Source: Ambrosia x helenae (taxonomy: Eukaryota; Streptophyta; Magnoliopsida; Asterales; Asteraceae). From it: a stretch of DNA of 64,000 nt. The translations under genes were made by a program, and so were the position numbers. Numbering within the stretch: the stretch's first letter is position 1; each line of letters starts with the position of its first letter. The stretch is from assembly GCA_030844895.1 (NCBI GenBank), contig CM061229.1:122525682-122589681 (forward strand). Reading direction: 5' to 3'. Below, in pieces: positions 11,330 through 22,890 of the stretch. The notes beneath the pieces were generated by a model that did not search any database, was not told the DNA's origin, and saw only the letters and a list, made by a program, of their open reading frames with translations.

Positions 11330-13850
11330 TCTACTTATACAAATGTGTTCTTGAGTTAGCATGAATTCTCGAGTGCTCTTAAAAAAATATTTTTTTTATA
11401 AAAACATTAATGACTATTTTTTGAATTTTAAAAATAGAATAGTCATTAAATGTTTTTTATTTTAAAAAAATTAAAAATCTGGATTATAGTGTTTAGGAAA
11501 GTTATTAAACACTTTGACCGAAACATTAATGAATGATTTTCGATTTTAAAAAATATTTATTTTTATAAAAACATTAATGACTCTTTTTTGACTTTTAAAA
11601 ATAAAATAGTCATTAAATGTTTTTTATTTTAAAAAAAAGTAAAAATTTGGATTATAGTGTTTAGGAAAGTTATTAAACACGTTGACCGAAACATTAATGA
11701 ATGATTTTCGATTTTTAAAAAATAAATTCTTTTATAAAAACATGACTCTTTTTTGAATTTTAAAAATAGAATAGTCATTAAATGTTTTTTATTTTAAAAA
11801 AAATTAAAAATCTGGATTATAGTGTTTAGGAAAGTTATTAAACACTTTGACCGAAACATTAATGAATAATTTTCGATTATTAAAAAATAAAAAAATTTAT
11901 AAAAACATTAATGACTCTTTTTTGAATTTTAAAAATAGAATAGTCATTAAATTTTTTTTATTTTAAGAAAATTAAAAATATGGATTACAGTGTTTAGGAA
12001 AGTTATTAAACACGTTGACCCAAACATTAATGAATGATTTCGATTTTTAAAAAATAAATTTTTTTATAAAAACATTAATAACTCTTTTTTGAATTTTAAA
12101 AATAGAATAGTTATTAAATGTTTTTTATTTAAAAAAAAACAAAAAATGTGGATTATATTGTTTAGGAAAGTTATTAAACACGTTGACCGAAACATTAATG
12201 AATGATTTTCGATTTTTAAAAAATAAATTCTTTTATAAAAACATGATTCTTTTTTGAATTTTAAATATAGAATAGTCATTAAATGTTTTTTATTTAAAAA
12301 AAATTAAAAATCTGGATTATAGTGTTTAGGAAAGTTATTAAACACTTTGACCGAAACATTAATGAATAATTTTCGTTGATGTAAAATAAAAAAATTTATA
12401 AAAACATTAATGACTCTTTTTTTAATTTTAAAAATAGAATAGTCATTACATTTTTTTATTTTAAGAAAATTAAAAATCTAGATTACAGTGTTTAGGAAAG
12501 TTATTAAACACGTTGACCCAAACATTAATGAATGATTTCGATTTTTAAAAAATAAAAAACATTTATAAAAACATTAATGACTTTTTCTTGAATTTTAAAA
12601 ATAGAATAATTATTAAATGTTTTTATTTTAAAAAAAATTAAAAATTATGGATTATAGTGTTTAGGAAAGTTATTAAACACCCGGCTGTGGAGTAGTCCGG
12701 GAAGCAAAATGTGGAAGAACATTTACACAATGTGGGGTTAGCAACGATTTCGCAAATATGGAGCGTATAATTAGCATTTATCGTGAGTTACTCAATATTG
12801 GAAACATCTAATGTTAATAATTATGATTACCATTTAATTAATAACATTTAAACATAAAATTATTAATCATATATAAATACATTTATAAATTTATTTTTAA
12901 ACATTCAAAATCAAAATTTAAAAAAAAATCCAGTTTTTAAAATTAATGACATTTAAACACAAAATAAATGCTGAATTATTTGAATTGTCACATTACTATT
13001 TTTAGCGTATAAATAGCATCTATAAGGTAATAGTCGGTTAAAATTATTGAGTAATGCTCCTTTTACTTATACATGGGTCACTTTAGATAATGTTCCTTCC
13101 TATTAAACACTTTGACCGAAACATTAATGAATGATTTTCGATTTTAAAAAATATTTATTTTTATAAAAACATTAATGACTCTTTTTTTGACTTTTAAAAA
13201 TAGAATAGTCATTAAATGTTTTTTATTTTAAAAAAAGTAAAAATTTGGATTATAGTGTTTAGGAAAGTTATTAAACACGTTGACCGAAACATTAATGAAT
13301 GTAATTTAAAATTTTTAAAAAATAAATTCTTTTATAAAAACATGACTCTTTTTTGAATTTTAAAAATAGAATAGTCATTAAATGTTTTTTATTTTAAAAA
13401 AAATTAAAAATCTGGATTATAGTGTTTAGGAAAGTTATTAAACACTTTGACCGAAATATTAATGAATAATTTTCGATTATTAAAAAATAAAAAATTTTAT
13501 AAAAACATTAATGACTCTTTTTTGAATTTTAAAAATAGAATAGTCATTAAATGTTTTTTATTTTAAGAAAATTAAAAATATGGATTACAGTGTTTAGGAA
13601 AGTTATTAAACACGTTGACCCAAACATTAATGAATGATTTCGATTTTTAAAAAATAAATTTTTTTATAAAAACATTAATAACTCTTTTTTGAATTTTAAA
13701 AATAGAATAATTATTAAATGTTTTTTATTTAAAAAAAACAAAAAAATGTGGATTATATTGTTTAGGAAAGTTATTAAACACGTTGACCGAAACATTAATG
13801 AATGATTTTCGATTTTTAAAAAATAAATTCTTTTATAAAAACATAGAATA
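11330..13850 (+). repeat. Tandem array, about 167-bp unit, in two blocks
   Basis: The marker gtttaggaaagttattaaac recurs at 11491, 11659, 11824, 11992, 12160, 12324, 12490 and 12659, then 13257, 13424, 13592 and 13760: spacings of 164-169 bases. Each unit includes an AT-rich hairpin (gactctttt and aatagtc arms). A 420-bp unrelated stretch (12680-13100) separates the blocks. The second block copies the first with the same unit variants (gattatattg after aacattaataactc at 12040-12160 and 13640-13760), so it arose by duplicating several units. The open frames inside are by-products of the repeats. Confidence 0.95.
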
Positions 13851-14032
13851 AAATATGCTCGAAGTTTTTTTAGCGGGTCGATATGGGTAATGCTCATCTT
13901 CTCTGACGTGTCAAATTAAATTGTGAAATTTAGGTGGTAGTTAGTTTCTTATTTTCATTTTTATTACTTTCTTATTGTTGAATATGCCATAAGTCTATTG
14001 TTAACACATACCATTTAAGTCGCCTTATTCAG

Positions 14033-14200
14033 GTTGGATTGTATTTAAGAAACCCTGTATTCTCACATGGCCAGCTTTATGTCGCATTGTCAAGAGTTAA
14101 AAGCAGGGCAGGCGTGAAGTTACTTATACTTGATGCTGGTGGGAAAGTGATGACTAAAACAAAAAATGTGGTTTATAAGGAAATTTTCAGCGATATTTGA
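14033..14200 (+). pseudogene. Helitron Pif1-like helicase, last exon remnant
   Basis: After an acceptor (ttattcag) the frame reads VGLYLRNPVFSHGQLYVALS then RVKSRAGVKLLIL and ends KEIFSDI and TGA. This is the C-terminal helicase motif region (the HGQLYVALSRV motif VI) of Helitron RepHel proteins. Nothing upstream of it survives in Helitron 2. It resembles the longer copy at 24914-25380, which suggests both Helitrons descend from one autonomous family. Confidence 0.88.
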
Positions 14201-14560
14201 ATAAATGTGTATTCGTTGATTTTAAATTTTAATAAAATGTTTCTACTTTATTTTTCTTATACGTTATACTACTCCAAATAATCGTACTTTGTTGAACTGC
14301 GTGTCAACGCGGGCAAATATCTAGTATATATAAAAGAAAAGAGCTTTGCTGACGTGGCGTCCAATGGTAACTTCAATCTCCCTTTGAAACTGCCACGTGG
14401 CATTCTAAGAAATCAAGAAACTCAAACCCTAAAATATCATCATCTTCAAATCGCCTCTTCTCATTCAGATCCGCCTCTTCTCATCCTCTCTTCTCATTGT
14501 CTCATTGTCTCACGTCTGTCTCTCATCTCTCAAATAATCTTCAGTTTTCCTTCATCTCTG

Positions 14561-14568
14561 TATAAATA
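14561..14568 (+). promoter_or_regulatory. TATA box of a captured promoter
   Basis: TATAAATA sits in a pyrimidine-rich leader-like sequence (14420-14640) that ends with a donor-like cggtacg at 14628. The stretch looks like the promoter and 5' UTR of a plant gene taken up with the trihelix exon that follows. Confidence 0.4.
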
Positions 14569-14749
14569 CCCACTCCACCCCTCTTTCTTTTGATCTTCCT
14601 CCTCCTTCTTCATACCTTCTCAATTCATCGGTACGATTCTCTCATCTTCAGCTTTTTTAATAGTTTTTAACTATTTTTGATTGTTTAATTTTGTTTTCTA
14701 TTTCAGATCTATCGTATTATTGATTGTTTAATTATGTTTTCTATTTCAG

Positions 14750-14985
14750 AGAATAAAACTAGAAGGACGGACGTTCAGTGTAAGAACCGGATCGATACGT
14801 TGAAGAAGAAGTATAAGGTTGAGAAGGCTAGGGTTTCGGAATCTAATGGTTTGGTTGTTAGTAATTGGAGGTTTTTTAATAGGTTAGATACGTTGATTGG
14901 ATCTGCTGGTGTTTCGAAGAAGTCGGTTTCGTTGTCCGCGTCTCCGTCTCCCCTGACTGATGTACCGTTCTTGCCGCATCGAAAG
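14750..14985 (+). pseudogene. Captured exon of a trihelix (ASIL-like) transcription factor
   Basis: Between an acceptor (ctatttcag) and a donor (gaaag|gtaatt) the frame encodes RRTDVQCKNRIDTLKKKYKV, then EKARVSES, NWRFFNRLDTLIG and a Ser/Pro-rich end closing FLPHRK. This is the third helix and linker of a plant trihelix DNA-binding domain (ASIL1/2 group). Tomato and Arabidopsis members have the same QCKNRIDTLKKKYK string. The first two helices and the C-terminal coiled coil are missing. Intact splice sites mean it could still be spliced into a chimeric transcript. Confidence 0.85.
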
Positions 14986-15149
14986 GTAATTTTTCAGTCT
15001 TTTGAAATACTTTATAACTATTATCGACTGTTTGTTTATAGATATAATTTCAGATCTATATTTGTTGAAGTTTGATTATTTTGTTTAAATTTTTATAGAT
15101 TTGGTGAACATAAGTTATTTTGTTGAATCTGTTTAAGTTGATTTGCGTT

Positions 15150-15600
15150 AAATTGAATGTAGGTCAGATTTAGATTTGGTCAAGGTAAGATTTACATATA
15201 TTATTTATAGATTTGTTCAAGGTTTGAGGTCTTCGTTTAAGCTGATTTGCGTTAAGTTGAATGTAGGTTAGATTTCAATCTATTATTTATAGATTTCTTT
15301 AAGTTGAATTCAGGTGTATATGATTTAGATATGTTATTTATAGATATTTTCAATGTTTGAGGTGTATATTAATAGATTTAAGTATAATGATATTGTTTAT
15401 AGAATTGTTGAAGATAGGTCATTGGTATTTGTTCAAGATTTGTTGAACATACTTTGATTTGATTTAAGTTCAATATAGTTCAGAGTTGTATATTAATAGA
15501 TTTAAGTATAATGATATTGTTTATAGATTTCAAGATTTGTTGAACATACTTTGATTTGATTTAAGTTCAATATGATAAAATGATATTAATATTAGTAAGT
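15150..15600 (+). repeat. Diverged AT-rich direct repeats
   Basis: Words such as gtatattaatagatttaag with tataatgatattgtttatag occur at about 15363 and 15488, and tttgttgaacatactttgat at about 15435 and 15537. They look like degenerate tandem duplication of intron sequence downstream of the trihelix exon. Confidence 0.65.
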
Positions 15601-15947
15601 ACGCAACGGATGAACGTTCTATAAGTTTTCTATTAGTGGCATCAAACTTCTAAAAGTTATAAATCTGTGGAAATTATGAAGTTTGTTTGGATGAAAGTAA
15701 GAAAACTGATAAAGGCCTTCGCAATATGTGAATTTCCGGACTTAAACTTTACTCATTTTGCATTCTTCCATGTTAACTTTACTCATTGTGCATTTATCCA
15801 TGTAGTATGCCTAAAATTCTGCGCATGGTAAAATTTTTTGTCTTTGTTGTATCTAATTTTGTTGGATGTATGACTGTTGGCTAACACTGTTGGTTTTATC
15901 GGCATATATGTACGGAAGAGTGTGTCATGTCAGCAATATGTTATTTT

Positions 15948-17081
15948 GATGACTTGCGAGAGAATCCGGAGGTTATTGATCCTCCTCAAATTGAAGATGC
16001 AATGGATGTAACATAACATGTACATGTTCATGACCCTGTTCAAAATGCTTTAAAACCTAATCAACTCGCCACTAGCAGTGTACGTGACCTATTGGAATGT
16101 CCGGTTTGCTTGAACGCCATGTACCCTCCTATCCATCAGGTCATTAAAAGTTACAAATTTCCCATTTTTATAAATTATTTCGTTGCAATATGTTTAAATT
16201 TATATCTTTCTGTTTGTTGTAGTGCTCAAATGGTCACACGTTATGTTCTGGTTGCAAATCGCGTGTTTGATGACTTGCGAGAGAATCCGGAGGTTATTGA
16301 TCCTCCTCAAATTGAAGATGCAATGGATGTAACAGAACATGTACATGTTCGTGACCCTGTTCAAAATGCTTTAAAACCTAATCAACTCGCCACTAGCAGT
16401 GTACGTGACCTATTGGAATGTCCGGTTTGCTTGAACGCCATGTACCCTCCTATCCATCAGGTCATTAAAAGTTACAAATTTCCTATTTTTATAAATTATT
16501 TCGTTGCAATATGTTTAAATTTATATCTTTCTGTTTGTTGTAGTGCTCAAATGGTCACACGTTATGTTCTGGTTGCAAATCGCGTGTTTGATGACTTGCG
16601 AGAGAATCCGGAGGTTATTGATCCTCCTCAAATTGAAGATGCAATGGATGTAACAGAACATGTACATGTTCGTGACCCTGTTCAAAATGCTTTTAAAACC
16701 TAATCAACTCGCCACTAGCAGTGTACGTGACCTATTGGAATGTCCGGTTTGCTTGAACACCATGTACCCTCCTATCCATCAGGTCATTAAAAGTTACAAA
16801 TTTCCCATTTTTATAAATTATTTCGTTGCAATATGTTTAAATTTATATCTTTCTGTTTGTTGTAGTGCTCAAATGGTCACACGTTATGTTCTGGTTGCAA
16901 ATCGCGTGTTTGATGACTTGCGAGAGAATCCGGAGGTTATTGATCCTCCTCAAATTGAAGATGCAATGGATGTAACAGAACATGTACATGTTCGTGACCC
17001 TGTTCAAAATGCTTTAAAACCTAATCAACTCGCCACTAGCAGTGTACGTGACCTATTGGAATGTCCGGTTTGCTTGAACGC
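15948..17081 (+). repeat. SINAT-derived 321-bp tandem array, left block
   Basis: The start word gacttgcgag recurs at 15951, 16272, 16593 and 16915, spacings of 321, 321 and 322 bases; the 322 comes from one extra T in a run at 16691. Each unit holds the end of SINAT exon 1, an 83-bp intron (gtcattaaaag to ttgttgtag) and the start of exon 2. Exon 1 gives SVRDLLECPVCLNAMYPPIHQ split across the unit, and exon 2, if spliced, gives CSNGHTLCSGCKSRV. Together these are the first half of a SIAH-type RING finger. 321 is divisible by three and the intron has no stop in the exon 1 frame, so reading through it gives one long open frame. The first unit has a stop (acataac at 16010). Confidence 0.95.
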
Positions 17082-20009
17082 TGTAACACCCCAACCGATG
17101 GCGGAAACATCGGGATGTCACGTATTGATGATTGTTCAGTAGCTCATGGTAAATAATAAGTTTCAATAAATGATTTAAATAAATTACATACAATTGTTCT
17201 AAGAATTTGTACATCAAAATGAAAAATACTAGCTACGCATCTTCAAGCAATAACTCTAAATCTTCAAGCAAGCTATAACCTGAAACATGTTAAGTTTGAA
17301 AATATTTTGGGTCAACAAAAGTTGGTGAGAATTACATAGGTTTTGATAATCGAATAAAAATGTTGTGCAATTCATGTGTCATGTCAATCTAGCCCATATG
17401 TGAGAACATACTAGAAATAATTCGAGTGCATAATCAACCCTGATGACTGTTATAATATGATACATACCATACGCTCATGGTCCAAATGAATATGTTATGC
17501 GATAACAAACACCCACGTAACCTTTGTAGGAGGCACGTATCCGGGTGGGATTGTCAGTCCAATAGATCTATCAATGTATACCGTCGGCTTGTACGGAGTT
17601 AATGATTATGCTAGAATGGTGCTTACTCTAATCATGCTCAAGACATAATGCAACATAGAAAGCACATAAACACATTGATGATTGAATTGCAATATTGATG
17701 TTGTAACATGTTTCACCCAAAAATGGTGATAAATAAAAGGGGCTATGTAAAACTCACCTGAAATTCACTGTGAAAATACTAGCAAGTAGCAACAAGTCTG
17801 AACTCGGATTAATTGAACTCTTGTGCCCTATTACAAATAAGGACGTCTTAAATTCTAATGCAAATAAACTTGTTTCGCATCTTAGTTGTAAAGATAGTTT
17901 ATTCAACTACCTAGACTCGTATTGAAAACAATTCTCGTCTTAAAGTATTTTTAGCTTGACGAACCGATAGGACTTGGTTTGGTTTCACAAGAATATATAC
18001 GTATGTGTAGTTACTTGAAATAACGCTTTAATATAACTTTCAATGTCTCGACTTGACGTTATGTCAACAACAAATTTTTGGTTAAAGAAATAATATTTAC
18101 GTAGCTTGATTCGAATGTTAATTCGTCTCGTATCTTGGATGGTATATATGTTTCTAGGTGTTAACATATACATATATTCCTATTTTAACGAGGTGAAGTT
18201 TGGGAGTTAAGAATATCATTTATAAAAACACGAATTTCGTTTACACGTAATTACAACATGAAAGCCCGATTTGTTTCTTATATCTTATAAAAATTTGGGC
18301 AGAGTTTCCTCTGTTTTTGTAAGAAACCGACAACTCATGTTGTCTATATTATTCCCAAAATCACTAGTCAAAATTCACAACACGCAACATTATTTAACTA
18401 AGTTATTTTACTCGACGAATGGTTTAACTCAAAACGCTAAAATATTGAGAAACTATACATTTCGACAAGTGATATGTAGACATATGTAGTTTAACATTTA
18501 ATTATCCTCGCGACATTAAGTGTATAATAAGTTAGTTATTTTTTTTCCGTTCCTTCGAGTCACTAAAATAAAATAGTTTTTAGTCGCAATCGGTTCGATT
18601 CGCTTACACTTTAGAATAAGTATTTATATACAATGTACACGAAAAAAAAAATAAATAAATAAAGAAAATAAAAATAAACTAAGATCGTGGCGCGCGTTAT
18701 ACCTTCCCGCGAACAACTCTCGTATCGAATACGCATTCGTCTAGAACTAGAGTTTGACCAACTTCGACAGTTGACTGGAGTTGACCAGCTTTGACCACGG
18801 TTTGACCAGGTTTGACCAGATCTTGACCGCGTGTTGACCAGCTTTGACTGTCAAGATCTGACCCGAACAGACCCGAACCGAACCCGATCTCGTACCGAAT
18901 CTGAAACGAGCCCAAAACCAAATCCGGACCAAAATCGAAACCAACCTTAACCCATGATCGAGAACAAGGTCAAGTCGAAAACAACTACTCGAAGCCAGAC
19001 CTAACATTGGCCTGACCCGTACCTATCCACGGCTGAACACGCCTTGTCCGACCACCAATCAACACCCATCGGACCACCAGGCCACTGACCCGTCACCCCT
19101 AGCTACCTTCTTCGGCCACCGAATCACCACAATAGGAAACAACCACCTTAACTCATCACCTACCCAGTTTCGGGTCCCAAGAACTGTCACGTCGCCACTG
19201 TTGCTGCTGTTTTGCTCGTGTTTTCGGGTTCACAGACCTGCGCCGCCACCACCCTAGCTTGGTGGTGGCCGGCTGGTGCTAAAACGAAGAGGGTGAGGGG
19301 GATCGAGGTGAAAGAGAGGGTATTAGATGGGTTTAATGGTGTCTCAAGTGTTGGTTGTTGCTCGGACACGAAAATAGAGGAAACAGACACGAAGTTGATA
19401 GGTTGTTGTGGTGGTTGTGGGCGGCTCAATTGGTGGTTTAGCGGCGGCGATGGGATGGTGGTCTGGTGTGTGCGTGAGGGATGAGATGAAGAAGAATGGG
19501 AGAAACTTGTGTTGTGTTATGTGTTTTAAGATGATGTGCAAGAAAAGAAAAGGAGGTTCAATTGGGGGTGGCTAGGGTTGTGGATGCTTGAATGAGGAGG
19601 AAGAAGGTATTATGTTGTTTATATAGTTAGGGTTAGCTAGGTAGGTTAGGTGGATGCCAACTGCGTATACGAGCCAGTTACTGACTCGGTCTCGTTTAGG
19701 ATTTAGCTCGTCAAATTAATAGGATAATAATTTACGAAATTCGTTTATAAAATAATTCAAAACGAGTATTTGGACTATAGATAAATTTTATGTAGTCGCG
19801 TTAAAGTTTTTTTTTTTTGAGTTAACTTGTTCCTTGTTACTTGGCAAGTTTAGCGATAATTATTTTCGACATTATATAACTAAATAGCTATGGTTATTAG
19901 CGAGTAGGAATGTGTTCGCGGTAACGATATGTTATTATTAACGAATTAATGAATCGTTTTTATGAATAAAGTATTATTATTATATATTTCAAAAACGCTG
20001 GGCGTTACA
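17082..20009 (+). mobile_element. Solo LTR, 2,928 bp, inserted in the SINAT array
   Basis: It begins TGTAACACCCCAACCGATGG and ends GGGCGTTACA, so it has TG...CA termini with short inverted repeats. It is flanked by a perfect 5-bp duplication AACGC (17077-17081 and 20010-20014). Removing it restores one 321-bp SINAT unit exactly. No gag-pol coding is present and no second LTR lies nearby, so it is a solo LTR. The size and terminal sequence recall long-LTR Ty3/gypsy chromoviruses (Tekay/Del type), which is inference. A related copy lies at 42073-44562 in the other direction. Frames inside, including the Ttgacca-rich part at 18750-18860, are not genes. Confidence 0.88.
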
Positions 20010-21103
20010 AACGCCATGTACCCTCCTATCCATCAGGTCATTAAAAGTTACAAATTTCCCATTTTTATAAATTATTTCGTTGCAATATGTTTAAATTTAT
20101 ATCTTTCTGTTTGTTGTAGTGCTCAAATGGTCACACGTTATGTTCTGGTTGCAAATCGCGTGTTTGATGACTTGCGAGAGAATCCGGAGGTTATTGATCC
20201 TCCTCAAATTGAAGATGCAATGGATGTAACAGAACATGTACATGTTCGTGACCCTGTTCAAAATGCTTTAAAACCTAATCAACTCGCCACTAGCAGTGTA
20301 CGTGACCTATTGGAATGTCCGGTTTGCTTGAACGCCATGTACCCTCCTATCCATCAGGTCATTAAAAGTTACAAATTTCCCATTTTTATAAATTATTTCG
20401 TTGCAATATGTTTAAATTTATATCTTTCTGTTTGTTGTAGTGCTCAAATGGTCACACGTTATGTTCTGGTTGCAAATCGCGTGTTTGATGACTTGCGAGA
20501 GAATCCGGAGGTTATTGATCCTCCTCAAATTGAAGATGCAATGGATGTAACAGAACATGTACATGTTCGTGACCCTGTTCAAAATGCTTTAAAACCTAAT
20601 CAACTCGCCACTAGCAGTGTATGTGACCTATTGGAATGTCCGGTTTGCTTGAACGCCATGTACCCTCCTATCCATCAGGTCATTAAAAGTTACAAATTTC
20701 CTATTTTTATAAATTATTTCGTTGCAATATGTTTAAATTTATATCTTTCTGTTTGTTGTAGTGCTCAAATGGTCACACGTTATGTTCTGGTTGCAAATCG
20801 CGTGTTTGATGACTTGCGAGAGAATCCGGAGGTTATTGATCCTCCTCAAATTGAAGATGCAATGGATGTAACAGAACATGTACATGTTCGTGACCCTGTT
20901 CAAAATGCTTTAAAACCTAATCAACTCGCCACTAGCAGTGTACGTGACCTATTGGAATGTCCGGTTTGCTTGAACGCCATGTACCCTCCTATCCATCAGG
21001 TCATTAAAAGTTACAAATTTCCCATTTTTATAAATTATTTCGTTGCTATATGTTTAAATTTATATCTTTCTGTTTGTTGTAGTGCTCAAATGGTCACACG
21101 TTA
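20010..21103 (+). repeat. SINAT-derived 321-bp tandem array, right block
   Basis: Units restart after the solo LTR with gacttgcgag at 20169, 20490 and 20811. With the interrupted copy the whole array has seven units. The units are nearly identical (for example only tttcccattttt versus tttcctattttt at the intron start), so the amplification is recent or homogenised. The open frame 19962-21104 (380 codons from its first ATG) covers this block by reading through the intron of each unit. The last unit breaks off at 21103 and joins SINAT 3' coding sequence directly. Confidence 0.95.
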
Positions 21104-21578
21104 GTCGACATGCATAACGACAGTACTTTTAACCATCGTTACGTCAAATCAAACCCTCACGAGGTTGAGAATGCAACATGTTTGCTTACAGTAAGTTCAA
21201 CCGTCTTCGTTTTTATCGATTTAGTCGATAATCCAACACGAGTTCGCAATAATCATTCAAGATCTTATTTTTCCGACACTGCAGGTATTTAGTTGCTACG
21301 GTCAGTACTTCTGTCTCCATTTTGAGGCCTTCCAGCTGGGAATGGCGCCAGTTTATATCGCGTTCTTGAGATTTATGGGGGATGATGACGAGGCGAAGAA
21401 CTACAGCTACAGTTTGGAGGTTGGAGGCAACGGGAGGAAGATGACGTGGCAAGGAGTTCCAAGAAGCATACGAGACAGTCACAGAAAGGTTCGTGATAGC
21501 TTTGACGGTCTGATTATTCAGCGAAATATGGCGCTTTTCTTTTCTAGAGGTGACAGGAAGGAGCTGAAGCTGAGAGTA
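21104..21578 (+). pseudogene. Captured 3' exons of SINAT E3 ubiquitin ligase
   Basis: The first exon piece (21104-21190) encodes VDMHNDSTFNHRYVKSNPHE and then VENATCLLT, followed by the donor gtaagt. The next starts after ctgcag at 21285 with VFSCYGQYFCLHFEAFQLGM, continues with MGDDDEAKNYSYSLEVGG, IRDSHRKVRDS, IIQRNMALFF and stops matching after ELKLRV at 21578. This is the substrate-binding (TRAF-like) half of plant SINAT proteins (SINAT5-like) in correct order. The segment between the RING start and VDMH is deleted, so the second half of the RING and the SIAH zinc fingers are missing. It cannot encode a complete ligase. A binding-domain-only product would be conceivable if transcribed. Confidence 0.92.
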
Positions 21579-22036
21579 TGGAGGTTATCTATATGTTTCT
21601 AACAGGTAAAATGATAAAGAATGGGCAACTTGGTTAAAACTGAAAATGACAAATTCGTTGAACAGGTGGAAAGGGTAATTAAACTAATGTAACCTCTTAA
21701 ATCTCCTTTTTTCCAGGAAAAAGGTATCTCAATATGATAGTTATCTGAGCTAATGTAGTACATTAGTTGTTGTTGTTTATAAAATTCAAGAAAAAGGAAC
21801 ATTAACAACTTGGTGGGTCAACCTCTTAACATGTATTAAAAATGTACCCTTTCTGACTCGATTTTCTGAATAACCGAACTGGTTATGATGAAACTTTAAT
21901 TCTATTATGTATTAGTTTAATCATAAACTACTATCAGTTAATCGTTTACAGACACAAGATCTTTGTTTATGTTAGGTTGTTAACTCAACCTTAAACCTTG
22001 ATGTAATTAGTACTGATTACTGATTGGTTAATACAG

Positions 22037-22420
22037 TTAGAGAAGGCTCTGCGTGAGATGCGGTCAGAATATGCTGAAATAAAATTCACTGCTGATTCGA
22101 AGCTGGAAGAAGCACATGCATTATTGCATTGTCTGCTAGCATTGAAGGGAGGTCACTAGAAGTAGAGGCGAAGTTACGCGCAGCTGATGTGAATCTTGCT
22201 GAGGTCAGCAGGAAGTCATCGGAGATTCAAAGAAAATCTTTTGAGATAGAGGCAAAAGAAAGCTCACTAATGAGAGAAAGGATGTCTTTTAATAATGAGT
22301 ATGCTCTACATTTTGCTAAAAATTTATACTTTCACCATATTGTTTTTTTTAAATCTTACATTTTATCTTTTTATTGTCAGGCGAGACGCACATGAACGCA
22401 GTTTATCTCACATTCGGAAA
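22037..22420 (+). pseudogene. Captured exons of CRWN1/NMCP1 (nuclear lamina coiled coil)
   Basis: After the acceptor aatacag the frame reads LEKALREMRSEYAEIKFTAD followed by SKLEEAHAL. A frame slip follows near 22124, and the other frame continues SIEGRSLEVEAKLRAADVN, AEVSRKSSEIQRKS and ESSLMRERMSFNN to a donor at 22299 (gtatgc). The next exon starts at 22381 and gives RDAHERSLSHIRK. This heptad-rich order matches plant CROWDED NUCLEI 1 / NMCP1 (LEKALREMR, AEIKFTADSKL, SLEVEAKLRA). CRWN proteins are about 1,100 residues; only about 100 are here. The slip and truncation make it a pseudogene piece carried by Helitron 3. Confidence 0.88.
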
Positions 22421-22659
22421 CCGGTTTTTTTCCTCACGTCTAGGTTGAATATTATGCAAAATTAAGATTTAAATCATAATTATAATTTAAAAAAAAATAA
22501 ATTTTAGATAACATATAGTTAAATTTATAATGTTGATAGGCACATTTACCGATTTCTGCTAAATTATCAGTTAATTTCGAATTCTTATTTGTTTGATACT
22601 GAATATTATATTGTTTTATATATATTAATGTTAATAATAATAATATTGATTATCATGTT

Positions 22660-22890
22660 CCACAACCTTCCTTCCGGGTGGTGGACGTGGCGGTGGAACT
22701 GTAAACTCATCATCAAGTTGAGTTCCGGTGTCAGTTCCCATGAAAAAGGGACACGGTTACGCGAGTCCCATGATGCGCCTCGCGGGTGCGTGATCTGGCC
22801 GTTGGGCCGTCTAATGGATAGTAATGGTGCATCGAGGTTGAGTGGTCTTGGGTGTTTTGGTGGTGTAGACATAGGCATAGGCATAGCCAT
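22660..22890 (-). pseudogene. Captured DUF688-like gene start
   Basis: On the minus strand the frame starts MAMPMPMSTPPKHPRPLNLD and continues to RNRVPFSWEL. The VPFSWE motif near the N terminus is the hallmark of plant DUF688-type proteins (PFSWEQ-PG). After TPEL the useful reading moves to another frame (a DDEF then a Pro-rich stretch), so there is one frameshift. It lies antisense to the other captured pieces. Recognition rests on one motif. Confidence 0.5.

Larger units (their letters stand above)
9780..14324 (+). mobile_element. Helitron 2, about 4.5 kb, with captured gene pieces
   Basis: It starts A|TCTATACATCTAATAAAC only four bases after Helitron 1, and ends with the weak hairpin GCGTGTCAACGC (14299-14310) and CTAG at 14321-14324. 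In order it holds a rhodanese STR7 exon, an unidentified two-exon fragment, a tandem repeat array and a Pif1-helicase tail. The helicase tail ties it to the Helitron class. Confidence 0.82.

Noticed and set aside
12064..13897. Frames of 71 and 77 codons with similar sequence
   Set aside because: They are the same repeat unit read in the same frame, so the similarity reflects the tandem array and not selection.
18697..19541. Frames rich in Gly, Thr or Pro in the solo LTR
   Set aside because: Located within the LTR, on both strands, made by repeated ttgacca and ccaccac words.
15948..21103. Regular 321-bp repeats considered as a CRISPR-like or satellite array
   Set aside because: The unit is coding and intron sequence of SINAT, with no spacer structure. 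This is a plant genome.
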